A stretch of DNA of 64,000 nt from an uncultured Lachnobacterium sp. (GCA_937889225.1 CALAST010000096.1:12792-76791), one strand, 5' to 3'. Shown: positions 51,832 to 62,653, counted from the first letter of the stretch. Notes: generated from the sequence alone by a model not told the origin. Made by a program: numbers and translations.

Positions 51832-53739
51832 TTAGAATTTGAATACGGCTACTCCGTATGGTGCTAATGGATATGCAAAGGAGTATTTTCTTCCATCACA
51901 TTCCACTTTTTCAGCTTTGTAGCTTTCTGCTCTCTCTACATCTGTATTATTGAATTGTGCATCTTCACTATTTAAAACTAACTTATAAGTTTTACGTCTC
52001 GGAACACCTACACGATAATTATCTCTTGCTACCGGTGTGAAGTTGATTACGAATAACAGATTGTTCTTTCCATCTTTGCTCTTACGAATAAAGCTGAAAA
52101 TGCTTCTTTCATTGTCATCTGCATTAATCCATTCAAATCCTTCCCAGCTGGTATCCAATTCATACATACATTTATTCTTTGTATAAATTTTAAGCAGTGC
52201 TTTCATCCAATCCTGAATCTTTTTATGTTTTGGATCTGCAAGCAAGTTCCAATCCAATTCTCTTTCTTCGCTCCATTCCTGTGACTGAGCAAATTCCTGA
52301 CCCATGAATAATAATTTCTTACCAGCATGACCCATCATAAATGCATAGGCACACATAAGGTTTTTAAATTTATCATCTTCTAAGCCAGGCATCTTGTTCA
52401 ACATAGAGCATTTCAAATGAACTACTTCGTCATGAGACAATGTTAAGATGTATTTTTCACTTGTATTATAACTCATAGCAAATGTCATTTTATTGTGGTT
52501 ATATTGACGGAAATATGGGTCTAATTTCATGTATTCTAAGAAATCATGCATCCATCCCATGTTCCATTTATAGCTGAAGTTTAATCCGTCATCTTCTACT
52601 TTTGCTGTAATCTTCGGCCAAGCAGTAGACTCTTCTGCAATGATTACTGTTCCAGGATTTCTTCCAAGAACCAATGTATTTACATGTTTGAAGAATTCCA
52701 TTGCTTCTAAGTTACCATTTCCGCCATATTTATTTGCAACCCATTGTCCATCCTTTCTACCATAGTCAAGATATAACATAGATGCTACAGCGTCTACACG
52801 AAGACCGTCAATGTGGTAATGTTCAATCCACATAAGTGCACTTCCGATAAGGAAGTTCTTTACTTCATTTTTAGCATAGTCAAATACCTTAGTGCCCCAA
52901 TCAGGATGTTCGCCTTTTCTGGTATCTGCATATTCGTAAGTTGGTGTTCCATCAAAGTTTGCAAGACCATGCGCATCTCTTGGGAAGTGTGCCGGTACCC
53001 AGTCTAAGATAACACCGATTTTTGCTTTATGGAATGCATTTACAAGGTATGCAAAGTCTTCCGGTTTTCCGTATCTAGATGTTGGTGCATAGTAACCTGT
53101 TACCTGATATCCCCAAGAACCATCAAACGGATATTCAGAAATACCCATAAGTTCAACATGAGTATATCCCATTTCTTTTACATATTTTACGAGCTTATCT
53201 GCAAGTTCACGATATGTATAATATGCATTTTCAGTTTTTTCTTCCGGATGTCTCATCCATGAACCCAAATGTACTTCATAAATAGCCATTGGCTGTTCAT
53301 AAATTTCATCACCTTTTAATTCACTACGGTTTTTCATCCATGCACTATCAGACCATTTAAAATGTTCAATATCTGTAACTACAGAAGCTGTTTCCGGACG
53401 AAGTTGTGAATAGTTTCCATATGGGTCAGATTTGTAATGTTTGCTGCCATCTTTTGCATGAATCAAATATTTGTACTGTGCACCTTCTTTTACGCCCGGT
53501 ACAAATAGTTCATACACCCCCATCGTTGTAGGCTCTACACGTTTCATTTCGTGTGATGTTTCGTTCCAATCATTAAAATTGCCGATTACATATACTTTAT
53601 CAGCATTTGGAGCCCAAACATCAAAGCATACCCCTTTTTCTCCTTCCCGGCTCATTAAATGAGCACCTAATTTACGATAAATATCGTAATGTGTTCCTTG
53701 ACCGAACAGATAACTGTCCATTTCTGAAAAATAGCTCAT
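51832..53739 (-). CDS. glgB: 1,4-alpha-glucan branching enzyme
   Basis: 635 residues from MSYFSEMDSYLFGQGTHYDIY, with a GGAGGGG site. It introduces alpha-1,6 branches into glycogen. An N-terminal CBM48 domain (FDVWAPNADKVYVIGNFNDWN) precedes the GH13 barrel with its four conserved regions: DWVPAHF, DGLRVDAVAS (nucleophile Asp), IIAEESTAWP (acid Glu) and LSHDEVVH. It follows directly on a TPR-ATPase gene; no other glycogen genes are in view. Confidence 0.97.
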   Translation of the reverse strand: MSYFSEMDSYLFGQGTHYDIYRKLGAHLMSREGEKGVCFDVWAPNADKVYVIGNFNDWNETSHEMKRVEPTTMGVYELFVPGVKEGAQYKYLIHAKDGSKHYKSDPYGNYSQLRPETASVVTDIEHFKWSDSAWMKNRSELKGDEIYEQPMAIYEVHLGSWMRHPEEKTENAYYTYRELADKLVKYVKEMGYTHVELMGISEYPFDGSWGYQVTGYYAPTSRYGKPEDFAYLVNAFHKAKIGVILDWVPAHFPRDAHGLANFDGTPTYEYADTRKGEHPDWGTKVFDYAKNEVKNFLIGSALMWIEHYHIDGLRVDAVASMLYLDYGRKDGQWVANKYGGNGNLEAMEFFKHVNTLVLGRNPGTVIIAEESTAWPKITAKVEDDGLNFSYKWNMGWMHDFLEYMKLDPYFRQYNHNKMTFAMSYNTSEKYILTLSHDEVVHLKCSMLNKMPGLEDDKFKNLMCAYAFMMGHAGKKLLFMGQEFAQSQEWSEERELDWNLLADPKHKKIQDWMKALLKIYTKNKCMYELDTSWEGFEWINADDNERSIFSFIRKSKDGKNNLLFVINFTPVARDNYRVGVPRRKTYKLVLNSEDAQFNNTDVERAESYKAEKVECDGRKYSFAYPLAPYGVAVFKF

Positions 53740-53751
53740 ATTCCCCTCCAA

Positions 53752-55749
53752 TTATTCAAAGTCTTTTTCAGTTAAGACGATTCGCTCATCGTCTGTATAA
53801 CGTTTTGCAGTTAAAATATTGAATGCTTTTCGAAGTCCGCTATTAGCTTCTTTCTTAATTGCCTCATCAATAATTTCTTTTACTTCTTCTAATCGTGTCT
53901 CCTGGTCTACTTTCTCAATACTGCTGATACGATTATGAAGTGCAAGAATTGCAACTGCATCAATTTTGTATCCTAACTCATTCGCATACGATTTCGCAAA
54001 CGAAACCAGCTCATCGTTAGTAAAAATAGGAACGGTAATGATTTCCGTAAATTTGGCGGCAAATCTCTCGTCCAAAGATATTGCCCTTTTTATACCTATA
54101 GCTGAATCTTCCAAAATTACAAAAATTCCGCTTCTATCCTGTTCTAATAAGAGTGAAAGTGTTACTGCTGCTGTTTGTTCAAGTTCTCCCGCACTTTCAA
54201 TAATTAAACATCCACCGGATACTTTTCGAAGAAGCTGTCCAATATCTTTTTTATTGAACGCCTTAGCTTCGATTTTTCCGACTTTTCCATTTTCAAAAAC
54301 TCCCTCTTTTTGCAGCACCTTAATGATACTGGTGGCAAGAACGGTTTTTCCACATCCTTTATTTCCTTGGATAATCAAATTTCCTGTAGATGCAGTACCT
54401 TTTGTCCTTAATCTTTCTGTAATTCCATCTAAAGCCTTACACAATTGTTCTTCCATATCATGCACAGGTACAAAATAAGAAAAAATTGCTTTTTGTTCTT
54501 CTGTAAGACCAAAGTTTAATTCTTCTGATGTTATACTCTTATTTACAATATTTTTGTCCGGATTAAAAAAGTTATCCGATGTGCCCTCCTTCTTTAACGT
54601 TGGAATGACACCACTTAATCTATTCATAATATTTTCAGAATCTTCAAATGGATTCATTTTTGCAGATACTGCAGGTTGTTCTTTTGCTTTTTTCGTTTTT
54701 TCCCATTCTGCCAACACATCCGCTATATTCATTTGACCGGTTATCTGTCTTTCCAGATTTGCCTTTTCATTTACAACAAAATGCATCTGACCATCTGAAT
54801 CTTCACCTAAAAATTTATGAAAATTATGTTTGGAAGACGTGTTCTGATTTGTATTTGTCTCTACCTCACAACTTTCTTCTTCAGCATTATTTTCCTGAAC
54901 CTTTAAATATGGAATTTCTTCCTTCATTTTTTGAACAGTTGCTATCGCCTCTTGGTCTTTTTTCTCCTCTGCATTCTCCATAAGAGCCTGCATCCCTTTT
55001 GCGATTTCTGCTTGAAGATTTACCGTACTAAAACGTTCCGGATTTAATGTTACTTGTGGAATTACAACAGAATCATGTACAGATGCATCTTCCTGTTCCA
55101 TTTCCTGACTGCCATTTTCTATTTTTCTTTCTTTTGAATGACAAAAACTTTTATATTTTTCTTCCTGTACATCAGTCAATGGTTTATACAGCATCTTAAG
55201 CTCTAATGCTCTTTCTACATGGTCCCCATCACCAAACCATAAAATCAATTCATCACAGGCATCTACACATTTTTCTATCTCACCGGCTTTATGATATAAA
55301 TAAGCTAATTCATATGCCCATTCTTCGGTATATTCTTGTTCTTTAAATTCCTCCAAAATCGGAATAAGCTCTGTAATAGCGGCTTCTTTTGCTTTCATCA
55401 ATTCATATTTTAATATGTATTTCTGTGCATCATGAGGAGCAATTTCTACAAATTCTTCATAATATTCCATTGCTCCATCAAAGTCTTTCATTTTAATTGC
55501 AACTTCCGTTAAGCGATAAAGAATATTTCTTCCTATCGGAGACCTGTCATATGCATTTAATAAAATTTCTCTGCTTTCTTCATATCTTCCGGCTTTTTCG
55601 TATACCTCGCCAAGATTCACCAATGTATTTATATTTCTAATTTTATTCCAGCTAATTGTATCTGCAAGCCCTTCTGCTTCTTTATAATTCCCGTTTTCCA
55701 GAAACGCTTTTATTTGATCTAATTTTAAATTGTATTCATATTTATCCAA
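53752..55749 (-). CDS. TPR protein with AAA-type ATPase domain, upstream of glgB
   Basis: 665 residues from a TTG start (GAGGTGA 7 bases upstream; reads MDKYEYNLKLDQIKAFLENGNY). Residues 1-190 are tetratricopeptide-like (AGRYEESREILLNAYDRSP, MKDFDGAMEYYEEFVEIAPHD). An acidic, probably disordered middle (about 200-400) follows. Residues 425-665 hold a P-loop ATPase: Walker A GNKGCGKTVLA (about 470), a GCLIIESAGEL strand and a helical lid (VDQETRLEEVKEIIDEAIKKE). It resembles stage V K-like AAA proteins. It probably assembles a complex; its substrate is unknown. Confidence 0.8.
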   Translation of the reverse strand: MDKYEYNLKLDQIKAFLENGNYKEAEGLADTISWNKIRNINTLVNLGEVYEKAGRYEESREILLNAYDRSPIGRNILYRLTEVAIKMKDFDGAMEYYEEFVEIAPHDAQKYILKYELMKAKEAAITELIPILEEFKEQEYTEEWAYELAYLYHKAGEIEKCVDACDELILWFGDGDHVERALELKMLYKPLTDVQEEKYKSFCHSKERKIENGSQEMEQEDASVHDSVVIPQVTLNPERFSTVNLQAEIAKGMQALMENAEEKKDQEAIATVQKMKEEIPYLKVQENNAEEESCEVETNTNQNTSSKHNFHKFLGEDSDGQMHFVVNEKANLERQITGQMNIADVLAEWEKTKKAKEQPAVSAKMNPFEDSENIMNRLSGVIPTLKKEGTSDNFFNPDKNIVNKSITSEELNFGLTEEQKAIFSYFVPVHDMEEQLCKALDGITERLRTKGTASTGNLIIQGNKGCGKTVLATSIIKVLQKEGVFENGKVGKIEAKAFNKKDIGQLLRKVSGGCLIIESAGELEQTAAVTLSLLLEQDRSGIFVILEDSAIGIKRAISLDERFAAKFTEIITVPIFTNDELVSFAKSYANELGYKIDAVAILALHNRISSIEKVDQETRLEEVKEIIDEAIKKEANSGLRKAFNILTAKRYTDDERIVLTEKDFE

Positions 55750-55897
55750 CTTAAATCACCTCAGGATATCAAAAAAAATTACACTAATCTAGTCTTAGTT
55801 TATCATAGGCGTTATGAGATGTCAAAAATAAAGCGAAAAAAACAGCAAAAACTTTTTTATTTATCACCAAAAGTTATATTTTCTCTAAACAAAACAA

Positions 55898-55940
55898 TCC
55901 CCTGCCTATATTTCGTGCTTTATGCACTTGAGGCAGGGGA
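55898..55940. repeat. GTGC-loop hairpin, copy 3
   Basis: TCCCCTGCCT (55898-55907) pairs with AGGCAGGGGA (55931-55940), with an inner GTGC-tttat-GCAC hairpin followed by TTG. The outer stem sequence differs from the copy at 51629-51665 (CCCAC/GTGGG), yet pairing is kept and the loop is conserved. It is followed by CTTTCTTTAATTTAAG, like the TTTTCTTGATTCGGTTAA tail of the others. Confidence 0.7.
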
Positions 55941-56007
55941 CTTTCTTTAATTTAAGTAAAGCAAGATTCCTTATGGATATAAATCACTTGCCAGCTTATT
56001 TTTGGTT

Positions 56008-57345
56008 TCACTTATCACCTATAATTTTTTCTATTTCTTCTTCATCTTCCTGCATATTTTCTTTTTTCGCCTTTACTCCGTAAATCAATTCGTTTTCACT
56101 TGTAATAGACTCCAAATTGATATACTTTTCTGTTTCTTTTGGCAGTTTCCTCTTTTCCATCCTATGATTGATTGTTTCCTGCAAAATATAATAAATCACT
56201 GCAAACACAGGAACACCTAGCAACATTCCCAAAAATCCAAAAACACCACCTGCAATCAATATGGAAAATAATACCCAAAAAGAAGATAATCCTGTAGTAT
56301 CACCCAAAATCTTCGGTCCAATAATATTTCCATCTACCTGCTGCAAAATTAAAATAAAAATTCCAAGGTATACTGCATGAATCGGACTTTGAATCAATAC
56401 CAAAAGAATGGCTGGTACTGCTCCAATAAATGGTCCAAAAAATGGGATTACATTCGTTACGCCAATAATAACTGCAACCAATAACGTACTTGGAATATGA
56501 AGAATTAAACATCCGATATATGCCAATACACCAATAATCGCAGAATCAATAATCTTTCCAATAATAAACCCACTAAAAATTTCGTTAGATTTACGAGCGG
56601 TCTCAATAATGCGATTTGCCCTCTTTGCCGGAAAAAAAGCGTAAATAATCTTTTTACATTGTCCAATGAGCGTTTTATTAATAGACATTACATAGCAAGC
56701 AACAATAATACCAATAATAAAATTAAGCAACGTTTTGACAAGAGAAAGTACGCCACTTGTAATCTGACCAATATACTCTTGAGCCATTGGCAATAATTCC
56801 GTTTGTGCCCATTCTTCGACTGCGACCGTCGCTTTTGTTAGAAGTTCTCCAACATAATACGCAACCTTATCATCACCCAAACGGCTTTCTTGAATCCATA
56901 GCACAAAAGAAGCAATATAATCCGGCATCGCATCAATCAACCCTACAACACTAGACCAAAGTGCCGGCACAAAAATCGCAATAAATACTGCAATTATTAC
57001 AAACAGAAAGACAAGTGCTCCTGCTATTCCTACCGTATTGCTTACTTTTCGTGCAGATTCTTCTTTCATTCCTATAAAAGTTCGAAAATATTCTTTTGCA
57101 AGATTTTCAATAAATTCTTTTGTAGGCAATAACAAATATGCCAACACCAAACCAATAATAATCGGTTCTCCTGCTTTTAGCACCATATCTATCGCTGCTG
57201 AAAACTGGTCATAGCGAAATACAAAAAAGAAAAATAAGATACAGCTTGCAAACGTCAAAAATGCCGTTATGCCGATTCTTCGTAAATTATTCCATTCTCT
57301 CCGTCTTTTTTTATCTTTCTCAAGTAGCTTTTCCTGCTCTGTCAA
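56008..57345 (-). CDS. AI-2E family transporter (PerM/YtvI-like)
   Basis: 445 residues from a TTG start with GGGGGAG (reads MTEQEKLLEKDKKRRREW). About seven or eight membrane helices. The conserved C-terminal half has GFIIGKIIDSAIIGVLAYIG, VTNVIPFFGPFIGAVPA (the PFFGPxxG signature) and LQQVDGNIIGPKILGDTTGL. A charged C-terminal tail is cytoplasmic. Members move ions or small solutes; autoinducer-2 export is not implied by the name. It lies 11 bases downstream of the hydratase gene. Confidence 0.93.
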   Translation of the reverse strand: MTEQEKLLEKDKKRRREWNNLRRIGITAFLTFASCILFFFFVFRYDQFSAAIDMVLKAGEPIIIGLVLAYLLLPTKEFIENLAKEYFRTFIGMKEESARKVSNTVGIAGALVFLFVIIAVFIAIFVPALWSSVVGLIDAMPDYIASFVLWIQESRLGDDKVAYYVGELLTKATVAVEEWAQTELLPMAQEYIGQITSGVLSLVKTLLNFIIGIIVACYVMSINKTLIGQCKKIIYAFFPAKRANRIIETARKSNEIFSGFIIGKIIDSAIIGVLAYIGCLILHIPSTLLVAVIIGVTNVIPFFGPFIGAVPAILLVLIQSPIHAVYLGIFILILQQVDGNIIGPKILGDTTGLSSFWVLFSILIAGGVFGFLGMLLGVPVFAVIYYILQETINHRMEKRKLPKETEKYINLESITSENELIYGVKAKKENMQEDEEEIEKIIGDK

Positions 57346-57356
57346 AACGACTCCCC

Positions 57357-59642
57357 CTAGCCTCTGTAATAGTTAATTAAACATCCCTTTAAAATAATGT
57401 CTTTTTCATCTGGTGTAAGTTCACCCATTTTTAATGTAAATTCCTGTAAGCCTTCTTCTTTTACTACATAAGCCTTAAATTCAGTCTTATCTTCTTCTAC
57501 TGCGGTACGTACATTTGGAATGAAGATATAATCTAAATTCTTAAATGGAAGCTCCCCTTCCTCAATAATAAATGGAAGCATACCCCAGTTAATTAAATTT
57601 GAACGATATCTCTTTGTCGCATATTCATTTGCAATATTTGCCCATCCGCCTAATACCTTCTGACAGGAAGCTGCTTGTTCACGGGCAGAACCATCTCCCG
57701 GTTTTACTGCAAAAATGGTACTTCCGAATCCAATATTGCCTTTTCCTGTTTCCGGGAACTGTTCTTTGATTTTACTCATGACCGGTTTTAATTCTTCCAA
57801 TGCTTCTACTGGGCAACTTTCATTTTCTACCGCTTTTTGTGCAGCCTGAATTTCTTTTGCACGGCTTACATACATTGGGTCTTTTCTGGAAAGTGCAAAC
57901 TCAGCAAGACCTAATGGATTCGAACGGAATGAAGATGTTTCTCCGGAAGGAATTAATTCATCAGTTGTTGTTACAGGGTCATGAATTTCAGACACTACTT
58001 TTAATACTATATTTTCCGGTAACGCACTCATTGCCGGCCAGTCTTTGATATTTGGTCCAAAATGAATTTCCACACTATTATCAGCTTCACCCTTGCTGTC
58101 AAATACACGGTTTTCATAAATAGTCTTATCAAAATAATATTTTGGTTTGCTGTAATTTACATCTACTTCTGTTGCAGAAGTTAAATAACCTTTGTTTGCT
58201 GCTGTAGCCGCAATCGAACGAGCATCCATAAGTGCAACAGAAGAAATCTGTCCATTCTGTACTTTAGAACCTTCTCTGTTTGGGAAGTTTCTTGTAGAGT
58301 GACGAATAGAAAATGCATTATTTGCCGGTGTATCTCCTGCACCAAAACACGGACCACAGAAAGCAGTTTTTACAACAGAACCAGCCGCCATAAGTTTTGC
58401 AATTGCACCATTTTTCACAAGTTCCATATAAATTGGAGTAGATGCCGGATATACGCTTAATGTAAACTCATCTGCACCAATTGATTTGCCATTTAAGATA
58501 TCTGCCGCATCACAGATATTTTCAAATCCACCGCCTGCACAGCCTGCAATAATACCCTGGTCTACATACAGCTTGCCATTTCTTACTTTGCTCTTTAAGT
58601 CTAATTTTACTTTGCCATCAAAACTTACTTCTGCACGTTTTTCACAATCATCTAAAATATCCATCAGATTTGCATTCAATTCATCAATTGTATACACATT
58701 GCTTGGATGGAATGGCATTGCAATCATCGGACGAATTTCACTTAAATCAATTTCAATAAAGCTGTCATAATACGCAATTTCACCCGGATTTAATTCCTTA
58801 TGTTCTTCTTTACGTCCGTGAATTTCATAAAATTCTTCTACTTTTGCATCTGTTTTCCAAATAGAAGACAGACAAGTTGTCTCTGTTGTCATAACATCTA
58901 CACCGATACGGAAATCCACGCTTAAGTTATCCACACCCGGTCCTACAAATTCCATAACTTTATTCTTTACAAAACCATTGCCAAATACAGCTCCAATAAT
59001 TGCCAATGCAACGTCCTGCGGACCTACGCCAACAATTGGTTTTCCTGTCAGATAAATACCAACAACTTCCGGCATATCAATATCATATGTTTTATTCAAA
59101 AGCTGTTTTACAAGTTCCGGTCCACCTTCTCCAACGGCCATCGTGCCCAATGCACCATAACGCGTATGTGAATCCGAACCTAAAATCATCTTTCCACCAC
59201 CTGCAAGCATTTCTCTTGCAAACTGATGAATAACAGCCTGATGAGGCGGAACATATACACCACCATATTTCTTTGCACAAGTAAGACCAAACATATGGTC
59301 ATCTTCATTAATTGTACCACCTACTGCACAAAGGCTGTTATGACAGTTTGTAAGAACATATGGCATTGGAAATTTTTCAAGACCTGATGCTCTTGCAGTC
59401 TGAATGATACCTACAAATGTAATATCATGCGATGTCAGCTTATCAAAACGAATCTGAAGTTTCTTCATATTGTCTGATGTGTTATGTTCTTTCAAAATCC
59501 CATATGCAATGGTTGCTTCTTTTGCATCTTCCTTTGAAACGTTTTTTCCTGTTTTAGAAGCCACAGCATTTAAGCTTTCCGGACTATCTAAAATAACCTC
59601 TTTTCCATTTAACAGAAAAGCTCCCTGTTTATGTAATTTCAT
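57357..59642 (-). CDS. Aconitase-superfamily hydratase (YbhJ-like)
   Basis: 761 residues with the aconitase domain order. The iron-sulfur ligands fit TNCHNSLC near residue 100 and the [12 protein letters not shown] motif near residue 440. [28 protein letters not shown] and [16 protein letters not shown] match substrate-site motifs, and a swivel domain ([20 protein letters not shown]) closes the protein. The family isomerises or hydrates tricarboxylic acids. Proteins this similar are often labelled simply hydratase, and true aconitase activity is not certain. A small ORF overlaps its start as TAATG. Confidence 0.88.
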   Translation of the reverse strand: MKLHKQGAFLLNGKEVILDSPESLNAVASKTGKNVSKEDAKEATIAYGILKEHNTSDNMKKLQIRFDKLTSHDITFVGIIQTARASGLEKFPMPYVLTNCHNSLCAVGGTINEDDHMFGLTCAKKYGGVYVPPHQAVIHQFAREMLAGGGKMILGSDSHTRYGALGTMAVGEGGPELVKQLLNKTYDIDMPEVVGIYLTGKPIVGVGPQDVALAIIGAVFGNGFVKNKVMEFVGPGVDNLSVDFRIGVDVMTTETTCLSSIWKTDAKVEEFYEIHGRKEEHKELNPGEIAYYDSFIEIDLSEIRPMIAMPFHPSNVYTIDELNANLMDILDDCEKRAEVSFDGKVKLDLKSKVRNGKLYVDQGIIAGCAGGGFENICDAADILNGKSIGADEFTLSVYPASTPIYMELVKNGAIAKLMAAGSVVKTAFCGPCFGAGDTPANNAFSIRHSTRNFPNREGSKVQNGQISSVALMDARSIAATAANKGYLTSATEVDVNYSKPKYYFDKTIYENRVFDSKGEADNSVEIHFGPNIKDWPAMSALPENIVLKVVSEIHDPVTTTDELIPSGETSSFRSNPLGLAEFALSRKDPMYVSRAKEIQAAQKAVENESCPVEALEELKPVMSKIKEQFPETGKGNIGFGSTIFAVKPGDGSAREQAASCQKVLGGWANIANEYATKRYRSNLINWGMLPFIIEEGELPFKNLDYIFIPNVRTAVEEDKTEFKAYVVKEEGLQEFTLKMGELTPDEKDIILKGCLINYYRG

Positions 59643-59830
59643 TAAATTACCGTTACTGTATGTTTCATTCCTACTTCATCGTATCTGCTTTCATCCAAAA
59701 TCGCTTTTCGACTACTCACATGGGTGCAACACTCCATAGGCGTAAATTCCCCACTAACGTATGGGTACATATTATATTCATCTTCTACTTGATAATTATA
59801 ATACCAGTAACTTGCTCCTTTCTTTTTCAT
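59642..59830 (-). CDS. Small ORF coupled to the hydratase gene, 62 residues
   Basis: Reads [21 protein letters not shown] and includes [29 protein letters not shown]. Its TAA overlaps the hydratase ATG (TAATG), a classic coupling junction. Its own ribosome site (GGGTGA) is weak, as is that of the hydratase, so coupling would matter. Aromatic-rich start and a Cys pair; no membrane helix. I do not recognise a family. Confidence 0.45.
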   Translation of the reverse strand: MKKKGASYWYYNYQVEDEYNMYPYVSGEFTPMECCTHVSSRKAILDESRYDEVGMKHTVTVI

Positions 59831-60211
59831 TTAATCACCCGTATAGTTTGCTTAATTTTCGCTTTTTATCATCGGCAACCAAATATTTACACTACGCTTT
59901 GCGGTTACTCTAACCGAATCACCACTTTCGTAATTTCAGTTAACATGATAAACACTATGTCAAAGATTATATCCGCTTGTCATTCTCAAATCAAGCTATT
60001 TTCCAATACTAACCTAATTTATTTCTAATCAAAACTTACACCACTCCTAATATTTTATAAAAAATACTTTTATTAACACCACTTTACAATATTTCATTAT
60101 AAGTACCTAAATCTTCAAAACATATAAATATACACAATAAGCACCATAAATGAAAAAATTCTCTTTCTATAAATCTATTTTTCGTATAATTTTTACAGCT
60201 TTTTATTTTTA
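59831..60211. other. Gap between the hydratase leader ORF and the histidine kinase gene
   Basis: The part at 59890-59955 resembles pieces of the dispersed repeat (CGCTTTGCGGTT, CTAACCGAAT), weakly. The remainder is AT-rich with no gene or clear terminator found. Confidence 0.45.
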
Positions 60212-61606
60212 CTAAAAATTATTCTTGATAGGAAATTCCACAATCGCTGTAAAAAGCCCATTCTCTGCTTTCAAATAAAAATATCCTCCCATAAACGCAA
60301 TCAAACTTTTCGCAATAGATAAACCTAATCCACTACCTTCTGTCGTTCTCGAAACTTCACCTCTCACAAAACGCTCCGTCAAATCTACATAATTTCCATT
60401 TTCCCCTTCTACAATTTTTCCATAAACATTTCTTATAGAAAATACGGCTTGCCCTTTCTGTACAGATAAGTCTACATATACATTCGTATTTTCAAATGCA
60501 TATTTTGCTGCATTCATATAAAGATTCTCAATTGCCCTATATAACTGCCTTCCATCAGCCATTACCATAACCGACTCATTTGGCAGCTTTGTCACAATTG
60601 TAAGATTACGACGTTCAAACCTTTCATTAAACTCCCCACCTATCTGATATAACAATTCCAAAAAATCAATATCCTGTATATCTAATTTTATATTTCCCGA
60701 ACTAATCTTCGATATCTCTACCAAATCTTCAGTCAATTGTTTCAATCTTTGTGCCTTTTTATCAATAATCTGAATATAATGCTTTGCATTATCATTTTCT
60801 AAATTTTCTCTTTGCAAAAGTTCCACATAATTTACAATCGAAGTAAGTGGTGTCTTAATATCATGAGATACATTGGTAATTAAATCTGCCTTTAATTTTT
60901 CTGTCTTAATTTTGGAACTGACAGCCTCTTTCATCCCCTCTTTTATACGATTAATCGACTTTGCCATTTCCTTTTCTCTACCATGAAACTTATCTTCCTC
61001 CAATACAATCTCTAAATTTCCACCAGCAATATCTTCTAAAGCATTTTTTAATAACTGCCTTTCCTTGTTCTTTTTCGATACCTCTCCAATTCCTTTTAAA
61101 CTTTTACTTTCTGCCCCAATTTCCTTTAAAAGATAAAAAAAACTATTCGTATAAAGATTTTTTCTGCAAATTCGCCTTACCAAACTAAGATACACAATAA
61201 GTGCAATACTATCCATAAGATAAGCAATAATTCCCGAAACAATCATAATATCTGATAATGAAAAAATTGAAAAATCCATTTTTTTTAACTGCCAAATAAA
61301 AAAGGAAACGATTCCCCCTCCCCCTAAAATCAATATTTCCAAATAAATAGTATCTATCTTTTTTTCAACATGCTTATTCACTTTTACTTCTGTCTTCGTT
61401 ACCTTTATTAACGAAATAATACTTCCTGCCAGCCCCAAAATGTAGATAACTATATAAAATTTTGCATTTTCTGCGGATATCTGCTCCATAGTATAGTCAT
61501 ACAAAAAAATATTTATAACCATAACAATTGAACATATCTGATGCCATAACAAATGCAAATACCGATTCTCACTTGCAAATACTCTCATAAAATTTTTTGG
61601 TCGCAA
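60212..61606 (-). CDS. Membrane sensor histidine kinase
   Basis: 464 residues if begun at TTG 61606, which suits the AAGGAAA site; ATG 61588 is the alternative. Four membrane helices (about 20-38, 48-66, 88-108, 118-142) without a large outer domain suggest sensing within the membrane. A HAMP-like linker leads to the H box NVSHDIKTPLTSIVNYVELLQ (His about 255) and the HATPase (RAIENLYMNAAKYAF; G box GSGLGLSIAKSLI). The DG-type G1 box (FSIRNVYGKIVEGENG) is weak. It lies downstream of an OmpR-type regulator on the same strand, its likely partner. Confidence 0.9.
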   Translation of the reverse strand: MRPKNFMRVFASENRYLHLLWHQICSIVMVINIFLYDYTMEQISAENAKFYIVIYILGLAGSIISLIKVTKTEVKVNKHVEKKIDTIYLEILILGGGGIVSFFIWQLKKMDFSIFSLSDIMIVSGIIAYLMDSIALIVYLSLVRRICRKNLYTNSFFYLLKEIGAESKSLKGIGEVSKKNKERQLLKNALEDIAGGNLEIVLEEDKFHGREKEMAKSINRIKEGMKEAVSSKIKTEKLKADLITNVSHDIKTPLTSIVNYVELLQRENLENDNAKHYIQIIDKKAQRLKQLTEDLVEISKISSGNIKLDIQDIDFLELLYQIGGEFNERFERRNLTIVTKLPNESVMVMADGRQLYRAIENLYMNAAKYAFENTNVYVDLSVQKGQAVFSIRNVYGKIVEGENGNYVDLTERFVRGEVSRTTEGSGLGLSIAKSLIAFMGGYFYLKAENGLFTAIVEFPIKNNF

Positions 61607-61655
61607 AAACCAATTTCCTTTCTCTAAAAAATATTATTGCTGTGATATTTTGTAA

Positions 61656-61754
61656 CCCAACACTCCATACCAGTAAACCTATATTAGGAATAGATAAAAC
61701 TTAGGATTCACCTGCGTCCTTATGGACTTAGTTGACTTAGTTTCATTATAAATA
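61656..61754. repeat. Dispersed repeat, ACACTCCAT/GTTTCATT block
   Basis: CAACACTCCATACCAGTAAA, then ACCTGCGTCC, TATGGACTTAG and AGTTTCATTATAAATA match 28828-28925 with scattered changes. It fills the gap between the response regulator and histidine kinase genes, so it is transcribed with them. Confidence 0.6.
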
Positions 61755-61772
61755 ACCTCTCTCAATAAAGTA

Positions 61773-62459
61773 TCAATCCTCAATCTTATATCCAACGCCC
61801 CACACAACTTTCAAATATCTTGGTTCTCTCGGATTTATCTCAATTTTTTCTCGAATATGCCGAATATGTACTGCAACCGTATTCTCTACAGCAATTGCTT
61901 CTTCATTCCAAATATTCTCATAAATCTTATTAATCGAATACACCTTTCCCTTATTCTTCACTAAAAATAGCAATATATTATATTCAATTGGTGTCAGCTT
62001 TACTTCTTCTCCATCAACAGTTACTTTCTTCCAATCATCCTGTATCATAAGTCCACCAGCTTTATATACATTTTCTCCTTGTTCCGTCATATTGTAAAGA
62101 AAATTATTTCTTCTTAACTGAGACTTAACCCGAGCAACTAATTCCAACGGATTAAATGGCTTTGTCACATAATCATCTGCTCCTACATTTAATCCTAATA
62201 TTTTATCAGCATCTTCTGTTTTTGCCGACAAAATAATAATTGGAATCTTACTTTCCTTCCGAATCTGCAATGTCGCCCGAATCCCATCTAACTTTGGCAT
62301 CATAACATCCATAATAATCAAATCAATTTCCTCTTTTTTAACAGCTTCTAATGCTTCCTCACCATTATACGCTTTCTCTACCTCATATCCCTCCTGCATC
62401 AAATATATTTCAATCGCATCCACAATTTCGTGGTCATCATCACAAACTAAAATTCTCAT
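61773..62459 (-). CDS. OmpR/VanR-family response regulator
   Basis: 228 residues. Receiver domain: acidic pocket DDDHE (9-12), phospho-acceptor Asp in IIMDVMMPKLDG (about 53), Thr/Ser in IILSAKTED and Lys in YVTKPFNPLEL. The C-terminal winged helix has VKLTPIEYNILLFLVKNKGKVYS and AVHIRHIREKIEINPREPRYLKVVWGVGYKIED. GGGAGG precedes the ATG. It is followed after a 166-bp repeat by its cognate kinase gene. Confidence 0.95.
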   Translation of the reverse strand: MRILVCDDDHEIVDAIEIYLMQEGYEVEKAYNGEEALEAVKKEEIDLIIMDVMMPKLDGIRATLQIRKESKIPIIILSAKTEDADKILGLNVGADDYVTKPFNPLELVARVKSQLRRNNFLYNMTEQGENVYKAGGLMIQDDWKKVTVDGEEVKLTPIEYNILLFLVKNKGKVYSINKIYENIWNEEAIAVENTVAVHIRHIREKIEINPREPRYLKVVWGVGYKIED

Positions 62460-62610
62460 CCTTCAATCCTCCCTTTTCTGTGATATCCATCCCCTACAGA
62501 AATGAGCTTTTTTATATCTATTGGAAATGAAATCAAACTTCCTTAATCACTTCTTCATAAGATATAAACTACTCACTTTATGTCTTATAAAGCAAGAAAC
62601 TTAATTTAGA

Positions 62611-62653
62611 TCAAATAGCTATTCTCAATCCGCTTCGCTAATTGCTCATAACC
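62611..62653. repeat. Dispersed intergenic repeat, copy E
   Basis: TCAAATAGCTATTCTCAATC followed by CGCTTCGCTAATTGCTCATAACC; same core as 28784 and 51450 with the palindrome decayed. Confidence 0.6.

Noticed and set aside
59890..59955. Another copy of the dispersed repeat
   Set aside because: Only short pieces match (CGCTTTGCGGTT, CTAACCGAAT). Too weak to list as a repeat on its own.
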